Origin: Candidatus Nanopelagicales bacterium
GTDB taxonomy: Bacteria > Actinomycetota > Actinomycetes > S36-B12 > GCA-2699445
Length of the DNA stretch: 9,100 bases
Assembly: GCA_037045355.1 (NCBI GenBank)
Contig: JBAOHO010000030.1
Span: forward strand, 1-9,100
Direction of reading: 5' to 3'
This document shows positions 1-6,715 of the stretch, in pieces. How positions within the stretch are numbered: position 1 is the stretch's first letter; every line of letters starts with the position of its first letter. The notes beneath the pieces were generated by a model, which saw nothing but the letters and a program-made list of their open reading frames with translations, did not search any database and was not told where the DNA came from. The position numbers were made by a program, and so were the translations under genes.

Positions 1-1019
1 TTGGTCACGACCTGACTCATCCGATCCGGGTCGACGAGAACCATCGTGCCCATGTGCAGGGAGGTCTCCAGCGTCATCCCTGCGTCCTCGATCCTCGGTC
101 GCCACACGAGCAGTGCGTCCGACGCGAGATCGGCCAGGTCGAGGCGTTCGCGCGACAACAGAAGACTCGGTGACTCGGCATGCGCAAGTTCCGACAGGTC
201 GTTGACCACTCTGCCGAGCCGTACGGCTTGGTCGTGTAGGGCGGACAGCGTGGACGGATCGGCGGGGACAAGTCCATCCCGCAACTCCTCGAGTCCTGCC
301 TGTAAGACGGTCAGGGGCGTACGCAGCTCGTGGGCGATGTCAGCCGACACCCGACGGCGCGCCTGTTCACTGCTCGTCACCTGGTCGGCCATCTCATTGA
401 AGGCCCGGCCCAACTTGCCCAGCTCGCCGGGGGCCTCGGTCGCGGCCCGCGCATCTCGGTCCCCGTCCGCGAACGAGGCCGCGGCGTCGGAGAGGTCTAT
501 CAGTGGCCTGGTCAGCAGACGTGTGACGACGATGGCGGTCACGATCGCCGCGAGCGCCGCGATGGTGCCGGCGGCCAGGAACCACGAGGCCCCGAGCTGC
601 GGGGCGGTGACCGCTTCGTCCGAGTAGAACACGACATACACCTGGCCCACGCGACGACCGTCCGCCACAACCGGCGCGCTCACGGCCCGATCCCGGAAGT
701 CCGACCCCACCGGCCCGCCGATCACCACGGTGTCGGACGCATCGACGGCGACGAAGTGAGCCTCGTTCGACTCGGCGACTGCCACAGGACGCGACAGGTC
801 GATGTCCTGCCAGCCACCGGTGCGCACGAATTCAGCACCGGTCTCCCTGGCGAGCCGATCGATCAGTCCTTCGCGCTGCGCCGTTGCGGCGAGCGCGTCG
901 CGATGGTCCAACTCAAGCGCGGTGGCGATCAACAAGCCCCCGATGCTGGCCAGGCCCACGATGAGGAACGCGGCCACGAAGCGCCACCCGAGCGGGCCGA
1001 GCCGCAACCACTCACGCAT
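1..1019 (-). CDS. Sensor histidine kinase, HAMP type, partial (C-terminus beyond left edge)
   Basis: Membrane sensor kinase that autophosphorylates on a histidine and passes phosphate to the response regulator encoded just upstream. I translated it from the complement; it is open from the ATG at 1019 to the window edge (339 complete codons). Visible parts: a short cytoplasmic start (MREWLRLG), first membrane helix about residues 13-33, an extracytoplasmic sensor region of about 110 residues (34-145), second helix about 146-166, a HAMP linker (about 167-220), then the dimerisation/phosphoacceptor helix with DIAHELRTPL, phosphorylated His at 230. The sequence stops at DPDRMSQVVTN, the beginning of the N box, so the ATP-binding domain is off the window. 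The start overlaps the regulator's stop codon by 8 bases (GATGCGTGA), which suggests translational coupling. The extracellular ligand cannot be predicted. One TTA leucine codon (residue 239) lies just after the H box, unusual in such GC-rich DNA. Confidence 0.95.
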   Translation of the reverse strand, partial: MREWLRLGPLGWRFVAAFLIVGLASIGGLLIATALELDHRDALAATAQREGLIDRLARETGAEFVRTGGWQDIDLSRPVAVAESNEAHFVAVDASDTVVIGGPVGSDFRDRAVSAPVVADGRRVGQVYVVFYSDEAVTAPQLGASWFLAAGTIAALAAIVTAIVVTRLLTRPLIDLSDAAASFADGDRDARAATEAPGELGKLGRAFNEMADQVTSSEQARRRVSADIAHELRTPLTVLQAGLEELRDGLVPADPSTLSALHDQAVRLGRVVNDLSELAHAESPSLLLSRERLDLADLASDALLVWRPRIEDAGMTLETSLHMGTMVLVDPDRMSQVVT

Positions 1020-1698
1020 CGGGATGCAACGTGAATCGATAACCCACGCCGACCACCGTCTCTATCACCCGGTGTCGGTCGTCGCGGAGTTTGTGCCGCA
1101 GGTTCTTCACGTGCGAGTCGATGGTCCGCTCGTACCCGTCGAACTCATAGCCCCGTGCCCGGTTGGCCAGTTCCGAACGGCTGAGCACCCGGCCCGGTGA
1201 TTCCGCGAGGGCTAGCAGAAGCTCCCACTCCGTCACCGTGAGTGTCATCTTGTCGCCCCGGCGGGTTGCGGCGTGCTGGCGCAGATCAATGATGAGCTCA
1301 CCGTCCTCGTAGCTGCGCCGGCTCTGCTCCTCCTGCTGCCGGCCCCGCGTTCTGCCGAGGACCGCCTTGACTCGCAGCACCACCTCGGTCGGGCTGAAAG
1401 GCTTGATCACGTAATCATCCGCGCCGAGGCGTAGCCCGGTGACCCGGTCCGCGAGCTCGGAGCGCGCCGTGAGCACGATGACGGGCACCCCCGGCGCCAC
1501 TTCCGTCAGGATCTCGGTCCCATCGATGTCTGGCAGGCCGAGGTCGAGCAGTACCAGATCCACCCGCGCCGAATCGAGCAGCGACAGGGCGCCCGCTCCG
1601 GCGGCAGCGGTAAGCACCGAATACCCGGCCCGCTCCAGGAATCGCCGCAGCAACTCCCGTATGTCCCGTTCATCCTCGACAACAAGAACCGTCGACAT
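1012..1698 (-). CDS. OmpR-family response regulator, winged-helix DNA-binding
   Basis: A 228-residue transcription factor activated by phosphorylation, partner of the kinase that follows it. The receiver domain occupies residues 2-118: acidic pocket E8/D9, phosphoacceptor D52 in LVLLDLGLPD, switch threonine T77 in VLTARS, and K99 in DDYVIKPF. After a linker of about 12 residues, a winged-helix trans_reg_C domain spans about 131-225, with the recognition helix near RTIDSHVKNLRHKLR (191-205) and the wing GVGYRF (217-222). Length and architecture are standard for the PhoB/OmpR family. The frame stays open far upstream, but I chose the ATG at 1698 because the protein then begins MSTVLVVEDE, exactly at the first receiver strand, and a purine-rich AAGGGGGG sits 10 bases upstream. 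The genes it controls cannot be read from the protein; the 11-bp direct repeat at 1811-1832 is the obvious candidate site. Confidence 0.97.
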   Translation of the reverse strand: MSTVLVVEDERDIRELLRRFLERAGYSVLTAAAGAGALSLLDSARVDLVLLDLGLPDIDGTEILTEVAPGVPVIVLTARSELADRVTGLRLGADDYVIKPFSPTEVVLRVKAVLGRTRGRQQEEQSRRSYEDGELIIDLRQHAATRRGDKMTLTVTEWELLLALAESPGRVLSRSELANRARGYEFDGYERTIDSHVKNLRHKLRDDRHRVIETVVGVGYRFTLHPDA

Positions 1699-1708
1699 CG
1701 TCTGGCGA

Positions 1709-1717
1709 CCCCCCTTC
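1709..1717 (-). promoter_or_regulatory. Ribosome binding site of the response regulator
   Basis: Read on the minus strand this is GAAGGGGGG, 10 bases before the ATG at 1698. It decides the start: upstream in-frame ATGs (for example the one giving MEEEKINF) would add residues that no receiver domain has. Confidence 0.65.
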
Positions 1718-1795
1718 GCCCGAGAGAAATTGATCTTCTCTTCCTCCATGGTCGCACCCATCCGGACACGGTTCGCAGGGCCCCCACGGCCTTCA

Positions 1796-1809
1796 GAAAC
1801 GGCAGTTTC
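1796..1809. repeat. Short inverted repeat beside the direct-repeat box
   Basis: GAAAC (1796-1800) and GTTTC (1805-1809) form a perfect 5-bp inverted repeat around GGCA, ending one base before the direct repeats. It could be a second operator half-site or chance; at five base pairs I cannot tell. Confidence 0.3.
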
Positions 1810-1810
1810 G

Positions 1811-1833
1811 GATCTCCACACGATCTCCACACG
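1811..1833. promoter_or_regulatory. Tandem 11-bp direct repeat, candidate response-regulator box
   Basis: GATCTCCACAC occurs twice head to tail with no gap (1811-1821 and 1822-1832) and is followed by G, so the 12-base unit GATCTCCACACG repeats with an 11-base period. OmpR/PhoB-family regulators bind as head-to-tail dimers to direct repeats spaced 11 bp apart, and one such regulator is encoded next door. The site is nearly midway in the divergent gap, 112 bases from the regulator's start and 100 from the secreted protein's start. A looser third copy (GTTCGTCATAT, 6 of 11 matching) may follow at 1833-1843. Binding by the neighbouring regulator is inference. Confidence 0.55.
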
Positions 1834-1914
1834 TTCGTCATATCGACTGCGCAGACAGCAGCCCACACTGCTCACGGACACCACCGGAGTCGAGTCCTTC
1901 GGCGGGTCCCATTG

Positions 1915-1928
1915 AGGGGAAAGGAAAG
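1915..1928 (+). promoter_or_regulatory. Ribosome binding site of the large secreted protein
   Basis: A purine run (AGGGGAAAGGAAAG) lies just before the ATG at 1933. It argues against the in-frame TTG at 1912 as the start, because that codon would place this run inside the gene and add charged residues (RGKERE) before the signal peptide. Confidence 0.7.
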
Positions 1929-1932
1929 AGAA

Positions 1933-4350
1933 ATGTCTACATCGAGTCGAAGGCGGGCCATCGCGGTGGCCGCTGGTTTGACGATGGCGGCGGGGACGTC
2001 TCCTGCTCTTGGCGCGACGGTCACGCCAAGTCTGGACGACGACCGATCCATGGGAGAGATCATCGCCAACTTGATCCCGGGCGAGGACAACGTCATCCCG
2101 AACAACATCGACCTGTACTTGGGTACGCACTACTCGGTCAGGAAGAAGGACGACGGCAAGCTGCTCTACAGCTGGGGTCAGGCCGTGAAGAAGCCCACGG
2201 ACATCAGGTTCGTGGCGCACCTGCCGCTTCCGGACACCTGGAAGACGGCAGAAGGCAAGGGCCTGAAGGTCACGAAGGCGCAGTTGCGGGTCAAGCACTC
2301 CATCACGAACAACCCGAACGACCAGATCCGCCCGGAGGACTGGGAGAACGAAGGGGCGACGGGGCTGATTCCCGAGTACGAGGTCGCCGAGGACGGCACC
2401 TGGCAATCCACCCGGGACTGCTACGAAGGGGACGGCGACTTCATCCCCGCAGGAACGGTCCTGCGTGATCCGAGACTCGCAATCTCTGGGGCGCTGTCCA
2501 GCGATCTGGCCGGCGGATACAGCAACGCCTGGTACACCACCATCGACCGCGATCCGTTCGCATGGGCGTACCAGACGGCAGACGGGGACATGGTTGGCAG
2601 CCAGACCCCCGACGACAGTCTCGGGAAGCTGATCGTGGGACCCCGTTGGCGTCTGCTGAACGACAAGTTCGGCCAGAACCTGCCGCACCTCGAGATGCCC
2701 GCGCCGGCGGCCACCGACCTGAACAACCCGGCATGCGTGGCGCCGCCCTACGAGAAGGACGAGAAGAAGTTCGAGACTGGGGAGGTGCTCGACGACCCCA
2801 CGACGATCAACCTTCTCGACTGGAAGCAGACCGCTGCCGACGCCCGCTGGGATGACGCACAGTCGCCGCTGGCCTACACCTCCGGCTGGACCACCACCTG
2901 GTCCGGGCAGGACACGGTGGACGGTCAGGTCGTGACCGACGAGGACGAGGGCCGTTGTCAGGTGGGGTCGGCCGAGGATGGAAGCTGCGTGACGACCAAC
3001 GGCACGCCGCTGACCTCCGACTTCGACGTCTCCTTCTTCGTCAAGGGCGACATGAAGCCGGTGCGGATGTACTGGGTCGAGCTCTACGTGGAGACCGAGG
3101 ACGGCCAGCAGTACACGGTCCGCCACGACTTCACGACCGATGACATCGTCGCCGATGACAAGGGCACGACCGATGTCGACGACGTCAACGTCATCAAGGA
3201 CGGTGACGACGGCGAGACCGTGACCGGCGACACCATGGAGGGCAAGCTCGACGGCAGCCAAGCATCGGCCGTCCTCAACCCGATCGACTCCGGATTCACG
3301 TACGGCATCGAGGACTTCGAAGGCGCCTACGTCATCGACCGCGACGGTGTGGCCGAAGAGGGCTGGGCCCTGGACTACACGGACAACAAAGGCACAGTCG
3401 ATGACCCGTCGGACGACGAGACGGCCCTCTTGTTGGCAGACAGCGAAACCCAGCTGATGAAGACGCTGAACCTCGTCGGCACCTGGGGTGCGGGCTTGGG
3501 TGGCAGCACCGTCAAGACGTCGAGCGAGCAGTTCACCGTGATGGAGCACGTGCTGTCCTGCTACCAGACGGTTCCCTACACCTTCTGGAAGTCGGAGGAC
3601 GACTACGAGGACGGCCTCCCGGCAGTTCCGCAGGCATGGGACCCCGAGGTGTGTGACGCCACGAAGCTGCCCAACCCGTTCACACCGGACGCATTCGTTC
3701 CACCTGCGCCGCCACTGCCGGTTCTGGGAACCGAAGATGACAGCGACGGCGTGCTGATGCCGACGGAACTGGTGGCCGGCAGCACCTTCACGATCCCCGT
3801 TGCGGTCGATGGCACAGGCACCGTCACAGCGTCCTTCGACTGGAACGACGATGGTGACTTCGCCGATGCCTCCGAGGCGCTGGATCCGATCAGGGACGCC
3901 CAAGGTCAGCGGCAGTTGTCTGTGGCCGTGCCCAGCGACGCGGTGGTGGGGGTGATCGCGGCCGAGTTCGTGGCGACCGCCGATGACGGGACCGTGGGTG
4001 AGAAGGAGACCTACGAGGTCATGATCAAGGCAGCGCCACAACCTCCGGCGCTGGTCAAGGCGAAGGTCGCTCGTACGTCGACCGTCACGGTGAAGGCGAT
4101 CCGCAACCGCTCCAGGCTGTTCGTCGACGTCAACCCGGACGAAGGCAAGGGCTACTGGATCAAGGTCTACCGCAAGGGTGCCGGCAAGGCGAACGCGGCG
4201 ACCTGGAGGAAGTCCGGTAAGACGCTGTGGATCACGTCCAAGGACGGGACCCACACGATCGATCTGCCCAAGGGGACCTACCGGGTCAAGGTGCGGGCGA
4301 AGTACGGCCTGAAGAGCACCGTGTCGCAGCAGGTGCGACTGGCGCGGTAA
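1933..4350 (+). CDS. Large secreted protein with GEVED-like domain and basic C-terminal domain
   Basis: An 805-residue exported protein of unknown function. Residues 1-27 are a signal peptide: SSRRR, then a hydrophobic stretch ending SPALG|AT. The RRR is weakly Tat-like. Residues about 30-590 match no family I recognise; they carry six cysteines (163, 268, 342, 352, 543, 574) and are acidic, especially about 402-434 and 485-500. Residues about 596-697 resemble a GEVED domain: a calcium-loop-like FDWNDDGDF (D636-F643), a VPSDAVVG segment, and a closing GEKETYEV (689-696) in place of the usual GEVEDY. Residues about 700-805 form a lysine/arginine-rich beta domain with LPKGTYRVKVRAKYG near the end. 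There is no sortase signal or membrane anchor, so it is released or held by non-covalent contacts, possibly through the basic end. It is divergent from a two-component operon, its likely regulator. An adhesin or cell-surface role is inference only. Confidence 0.92.
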   Translation: MSTSSRRRAIAVAAGLTMAAGTSPALGATVTPSLDDDRSMGEIIANLIPGEDNVIPNNIDLYLGTHYSVRKKDDGKLLYSWGQAVKKPTDIRFVAHLPLPDTWKTAEGKGLKVTKAQLRVKHSITNNPNDQIRPEDWENEGATGLIPEYEVAEDGTWQSTRDCYEGDGDFIPAGTVLRDPRLAISGALSSDLAGGYSNAWYTTIDRDPFAWAYQTADGDMVGSQTPDDSLGKLIVGPRWRLLNDKFGQNLPHLEMPAPAATDLNNPACVAPPYEKDEKKFETGEVLDDPTTINLLDWKQTAADARWDDAQSPLAYTSGWTTTWSGQDTVDGQVVTDEDEGRCQVGSAEDGSCVTTNGTPLTSDFDVSFFVKGDMKPVRMYWVELYVETEDGQQYTVRHDFTTDDIVADDKGTTDVDDVNVIKDGDDGETVTGDTMEGKLDGSQASAVLNPIDSGFTYGIEDFEGAYVIDRDGVAEEGWALDYTDNKGTVDDPSDDETALLLADSETQLMKTLNLVGTWGAGLGGSTVKTSSEQFTVMEHVLSCYQTVPYTFWKSEDDYEDGLPAVPQAWDPEVCDATKLPNPFTPDAFVPPAPPLPVLGTEDDSDGVLMPTELVAGSTFTIPVAVDGTGTVTASFDWNDDGDFADASEALDPIRDAQGQRQLSVAVPSDAVVGVIAAEFVATADDGTVGEKETYEVMIKAAPQPPALVKAKVARTSTVTVKAIRNRSRLFVDVNPDEGKGYWIKVYRKGAGKANAATWRKSGKTLWITSKDGTHTIDLPKGTYRVKVRAKYGLKSTVSQQVRLAR

Positions 4351-4362
4351 CCACCACCCACG

Positions 4363-4399
4363 TCGTGCGGGCCCGTCTGACTCGAGCGGGCCCGCACGA
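4363..4399. terminator. Bidirectional hairpin terminator between convergent genes
   Basis: TCGTGCGGGCCCG (4363-4375) and CGGGCCCGCACGA (4387-4399) pair perfectly over 13 bp around an 11-base loop. The hairpin lies 12 bases after the stop of the secreted protein gene and 35 bases beyond the stop of the convergent hydrolase gene, so it can serve both. There is no T run on either side, as is common for actinobacterial hairpin terminators. Confidence 0.75.
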
Positions 4400-4434
4400 T
4401 CATGTCCAGCCCGGGCACCCGGCGGCCCTCCGCT

Positions 4435-5955
4435 TCAGCCCGCGAACGGCGGGTCGTCCTGGTCACACTTCGTGCCGTCGGCGGGCAGCTTGCCGTCGAT
4501 GAAGTAGCGCGTGACCTTGCGGTTGATGCAGGTGCTCGGGTTCGCCAAGGCGGTGTGCCCGTAGCCGCGCATGATCAGCAGGCGGCTGCGGTCAAGCTCT
4601 CGGTGCATCACCCGAGCGCTCGACAGCGGCGTCGCCGGGTCGTAGGTGTTCCCGATCAACAGGATGGGCGCAGCAGTGCGCTTGTTCCAGGGCCCGGTGT
4701 ACGGGTCGGCGGCCTCGGCACGCCATTCGCTGCAGCCACTGGTCACCCACGTCCAGTACGGTCCGAGCACCCCGTAGCGACGGATGGCGGTGGCGTTGGT
4801 GGTCAGCAGCTGCTTGCTCGTCGGGTTCGGGGATTCGCTGCACACGATCCCCAGTTGTTGGCCGGGACCGGCGTACCGTTCGACCGTGCTCTGGGTCTGC
4901 GCGATGGGAGTGTCCGTCCAGACGTTCTGCAGTCCCTCAGCCAGGCTCGGCCATACACCGATGAAGTAGATCCCGTTGGCGACCCGCTCCTGCAGGTCGC
5001 TGTACGTGATCCCGCCGCGCTTCTCTGTGGGATTCTTGCGCATCTGGCGCGCGAGTTTCTCGAACTTGGCCACGGTCGCCGTGGGGCTGTCAGCGGCGAA
5101 CGGGCAGATCTCCGCACCTGCGCGCCCGCAGCGCAGGAGGAACTGTTCCAGCGTGGCGTCCGCACCCGCCGCCGAGTCCTGGCGCAGGAAGGTGGGCAGC
5201 ATCGGGTCCTGGCCCTGTGGCGCCTTCACCCACGGCTGGGGCCGGACGTTGCCGTCCAAGGTCAGCGCGCCGACCCGCTTGGGGAACATGTTGGCGTACG
5301 TGGCTCCCAGGAAGGTGCCGTAGGAGATGCCCCAGTAGTTGAGACGACGGTCGCCCACCGCCTTGCGCAGGGCGTCAAGATCGCGGGCGCTGTCCGCTGT
5401 GGAGATGTGCTTCAGCAGCGCGGCGTTGCGCTTCAGGCACCGTTTCGCGACACCGCGGTTGACGTCGATCACGGCGCGCTGTTGCGCTGTGCCGACCGGT
5501 ACCAAGGGCGTGTCGCCGCGGAACCGTGCCTCGGCCGCCGGGCTGTCGAAACACTGCACGGCCGTGCTCTGCCCGACCCCGCGGGGGTCCCAACTCACCA
5601 GGTCGAACCGCTCGCGCAGTTCGGCGGGGAAGAACGCCGACATCTGCTGCAACGCCGCAACCCCAGGACCACCCGGCCCGCCCGGGTTGAAGAACAGGGA
5701 CCCGATCTTGTCGCCGCTTGCGGGTAGGCGGGTGACGGCAAGCCTGATCTGCCGTCCCTGCGGGCGCCCGTGGTTCAGCGGTACCTTCACATCGGCGCAC
5801 TCGAACCCGGGCGCGTCCGCACACGGTTGCCAGTCGGGGCCTGCGGCCTCACTGACTGCGGACGCGGCCGCGCCCGTCGTGACCATGCCACCGGCGACGA
5901 GAGTAAGAGCGCTTCCGGCAACGACTCCACTGATTCGAGACCTCACGTTTCGCAT
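4435..5955 (-). CDS. Secreted TAP/Slp-type serine hydrolase (alpha/beta fold)
   Basis: An exported alpha/beta hydrolase of the family that includes the Streptomyces tripeptidyl aminopeptidase Tap and SlpD/SlpE (peptidase S33 type); likely substrate is short peptides released outside the cell. In 506 residues: signal peptide about 1-34 with no lipobox cysteine, oxyanion region FFNPGGPGGPG (88-98), WDPRGVGQS (122-130), nucleophile S211 in GISYG, acid D439 in NTYDPATP, and H467 in GYGHTAL, the last two in the TAP-like C-terminal domain. Ten cysteines (45, 53, 135, 173, 276, 284, 372, 408, 476, 497) fall into five probable disulfide pairs. Length is normal for the family. Start: the ATG at 5955 lies 5 bases after TACCGT (leaderless reading); a GTG at 5946 (VRSRISG) lies 10 bases after GAGG and also gives a good signal peptide. 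Exact specificity (aminopeptidase or other esterase activity) is not settled by sequence. Confidence 0.94.
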   Translation of the reverse strand: MRNVRSRISGVVAGSALTLVAGGMVTTGAAASAVSEAAGPDWQPCADAPGFECADVKVPLNHGRPQGRQIRLAVTRLPASGDKIGSLFFNPGGPGGPGVAALQQMSAFFPAELRERFDLVSWDPRGVGQSTAVQCFDSPAAEARFRGDTPLVPVGTAQQRAVIDVNRGVAKRCLKRNAALLKHISTADSARDLDALRKAVGDRRLNYWGISYGTFLGATYANMFPKRVGALTLDGNVRPQPWVKAPQGQDPMLPTFLRQDSAAGADATLEQFLLRCGRAGAEICPFAADSPTATVAKFEKLARQMRKNPTEKRGGITYSDLQERVANGIYFIGVWPSLAEGLQNVWTDTPIAQTQSTVERYAGPGQQLGIVCSESPNPTSKQLLTTNATAIRRYGVLGPYWTWVTSGCSEWRAEAADPYTGPWNKRTAAPILLIGNTYDPATPLSSARVMHRELDRSRLLIMRGYGHTALANPSTCINRKVTRYFIDGKLPADGTKCDQDDPPFAG

Positions 5956-5960
5956 GCCTC

Positions 5961-5966
5961 ACGGTA
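5961..5966 (-). promoter_or_regulatory. -10 box of the hydrolase gene, near-leaderless
   Basis: TACCGT on the minus strand fits the actinobacterial TANNNT -10 and ends 5 bases before the ATG at 5955. Transcription would begin at or within a base or two of the start codon. No convincing -35 is visible. The same hexamer is used in front of the membrane protein gene at 7295-7300. Confidence 0.45.
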
Positions 5967-6020
5967 GGCACGCTCCCGCGGGGGGTGGCCAGTCCAGAGG
6001 CCTCCTGCAACGACCACCCG

Positions 6021-6041
6021 CACGCGCTGTTCACGCGCTGT
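6021..6041. repeat. Direct repeat in the gap between CAP and hydrolase genes
   Basis: CACGCGCTGT occurs at 6021-6030 and again at 6032-6041, an 11-base period. It sits in the 117-base gap (5956-6072) upstream of the hydrolase promoter. It could be a regulator site of the direct-repeat type or a slippage product. I see no clear terminator in this gap. Confidence 0.35.
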
Positions 6042-6072
6042 GACCGGCGCTGATCGAGACACTCCAGCAGCG

Positions 6073-6600
6073 TCAGTCCCGGTACCCGAAGTCCTGCACC
6101 CAGTAGGTGACGGGCCGTGAGAACCCGGGGTCGCGGCGCTGCGCGAACCCAAGACCGATGTGGTCGTATCCGCGCGTCATCAGGTTCTGGCAATGGCCCG
6201 GGCTGGCGATCCACGCAGCCATGACCGACGCCACCGTGGGTTGCCCGGACGCGATGTTCTCGCCACCGGCGAAGCCGGCGTATCCGGCTTCGCGCGCCCT
6301 CGAGGTCAGCGTGCTTCCGCCAGGTCCCACGTGGGAGAACCACCGACCTTCAGCCATGGCCTCGGCATGCCGATCGGCCGCCCGTGCCAGGCGCCGGTTC
6401 CACCGCAGGGGTCCTATCGGCGGCATCCACCGAATCCCGCAGCGGCACCCGCGGGCACGCACCTGATTGACCTTGTCCAGAAGCCTCTCGAGGCGCGGGC
6501 CACGATCCTGAGGCGTGGCGCTCGCCGCGGTCGAGGCGGCGAAAGGACTCACGAGTGCCAGGCACAGGATCGGGGCGACTGCACGACGAAGACCGAACAT
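6073..6600 (-). CDS. Secreted CAP (SCP/PR-1, YkwD-like) domain protein
   Basis: A 175-residue exported protein made almost entirely of one CAP domain. Signal peptide about residues 1-29 (GLRRAVAPILCLAL, ending SATP). The domain runs about 36-173 with the family's hallmarks: H78 in RAADRHAEAMA, WFSH with H90, GGENIA with E114, SPGHCQNLM with H136, and YWVQDFG near the end, matching the CAP1-type motif. Bacterial CAP proteins are extracellular; the conserved His/Glu residues form a cavity, but the activity is not established for most of them. Extra cysteines at 52 and 54 (GCRCG) and 137 may form a disulfide. No Shine-Dalgarno sequence and no well-placed TANNNT is visible before the ATG, so its promoter is not located. 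It lies 117 bases upstream of the hydrolase on the same strand; both products are exported, but a shared transcript is uncertain. Confidence 0.93.
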   Translation of the reverse strand: MFGLRRAVAPILCLALVSPFAASTAASATPQDRGPRLERLLDKVNQVRARGCRCGIRWMPPIGPLRWNRRLARAADRHAEAMAEGRWFSHVGPGGSTLTSRAREAGYAGFAGGENIASGQPTVASVMAAWIASPGHCQNLMTRGYDHIGLGFAQRRDPGFSRPVTYWVQDFGYRD

Positions 6601-6652
6601 GCACTTGGGATCGGTGTCCCGAGCACCCCGACTGCAGCCCGCCGTGGCGACT

Positions 6653-6672
6653 GTTCGGATTGCGAACCGAAC
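6653..6672. promoter_or_regulatory. Inverted repeat, candidate operator (6-8-6)
   Basis: GTTCGG (6653-6658) and CCGAAC (6667-6672) form a perfect 6-bp inverted repeat with an 8-base spacer, in the 115-base divergent gap between the CAP gene and the small cysteine-rich gene. Confidence 0.4.
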
Positions 6673-6680
6673 CCGCGCAT

Positions 6681-6700
6681 CCGGGTGACATCTGACCCGG
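6681..6700. promoter_or_regulatory. Second inverted repeat (6-8-6) upstream of the -10 box
   Basis: CCGGGT (6681-6686) and ACCCGG (6695-6700) repeat the same 6-8-6 geometry as the element at 6653-6672, 28 bases centre to centre. It ends 3 bases before the -10 hexamer at 6704 and covers the -35 region, where a bound protein would block or aid RNA polymerase. Confidence 0.4.
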
Positions 6701-6703
6701 ACG

Positions 6704-6709
6704 TACGCT
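6704..6709 (+). promoter_or_regulatory. -10 box placing a leaderless start at GTG 6716
   Basis: TACGCT matches TANNNT, and exactly 6 bases separate it from the GTG at 6716, the spacing expected when transcription starts on the first base of the start codon. No Shine-Dalgarno sequence is present. This supports the small ORF as a real gene. A TGACA at 6686-6690 looks like a -35 but the spacing (13) is too short. Confidence 0.6.
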
Positions 6710-6715
6710 TATCAC

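Noticed and set aside
330..1034. Plus-strand open frame of 234 codons opposite the histidine kinase
   Set aside because: Shadow of a clear kinase with H box and HAMP; the product is Arg/His/Gly-rich without motifs.
1912..1932. TTG at 1912 as the start of the secreted protein
   Set aside because: It would consume the ribosome binding site and put a charged stretch before the signal peptide; the ATG at 1933 fits both.
1699..4254. Very long open frame on the minus strand, joined upstream to the response regulator and antisense to the secreted protein
   Set aside because: Its codons are in exact register with the sense codons, so a stop would need a sense TTA, CTA or TCA codon, which this GC-rich gene avoids. 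The product is Arg/Val/Asp/His-rich with no domain, and the regulator has its own start and ribosome binding site at 1698.
4376..4434. Possible attenuator or small RNA in the gap after the terminator hairpin
   Set aside because: Only 35 bases remain after the hairpin, with no promoter or second structure; a shared terminator explains it.
4402..5727. Plus-strand open frame of 441 codons opposite the hydrolase
   Set aside because: The minus strand encodes a full catalytic triad and five cysteine pairs; this frame has no ribosome binding site, motif or plausible composition.
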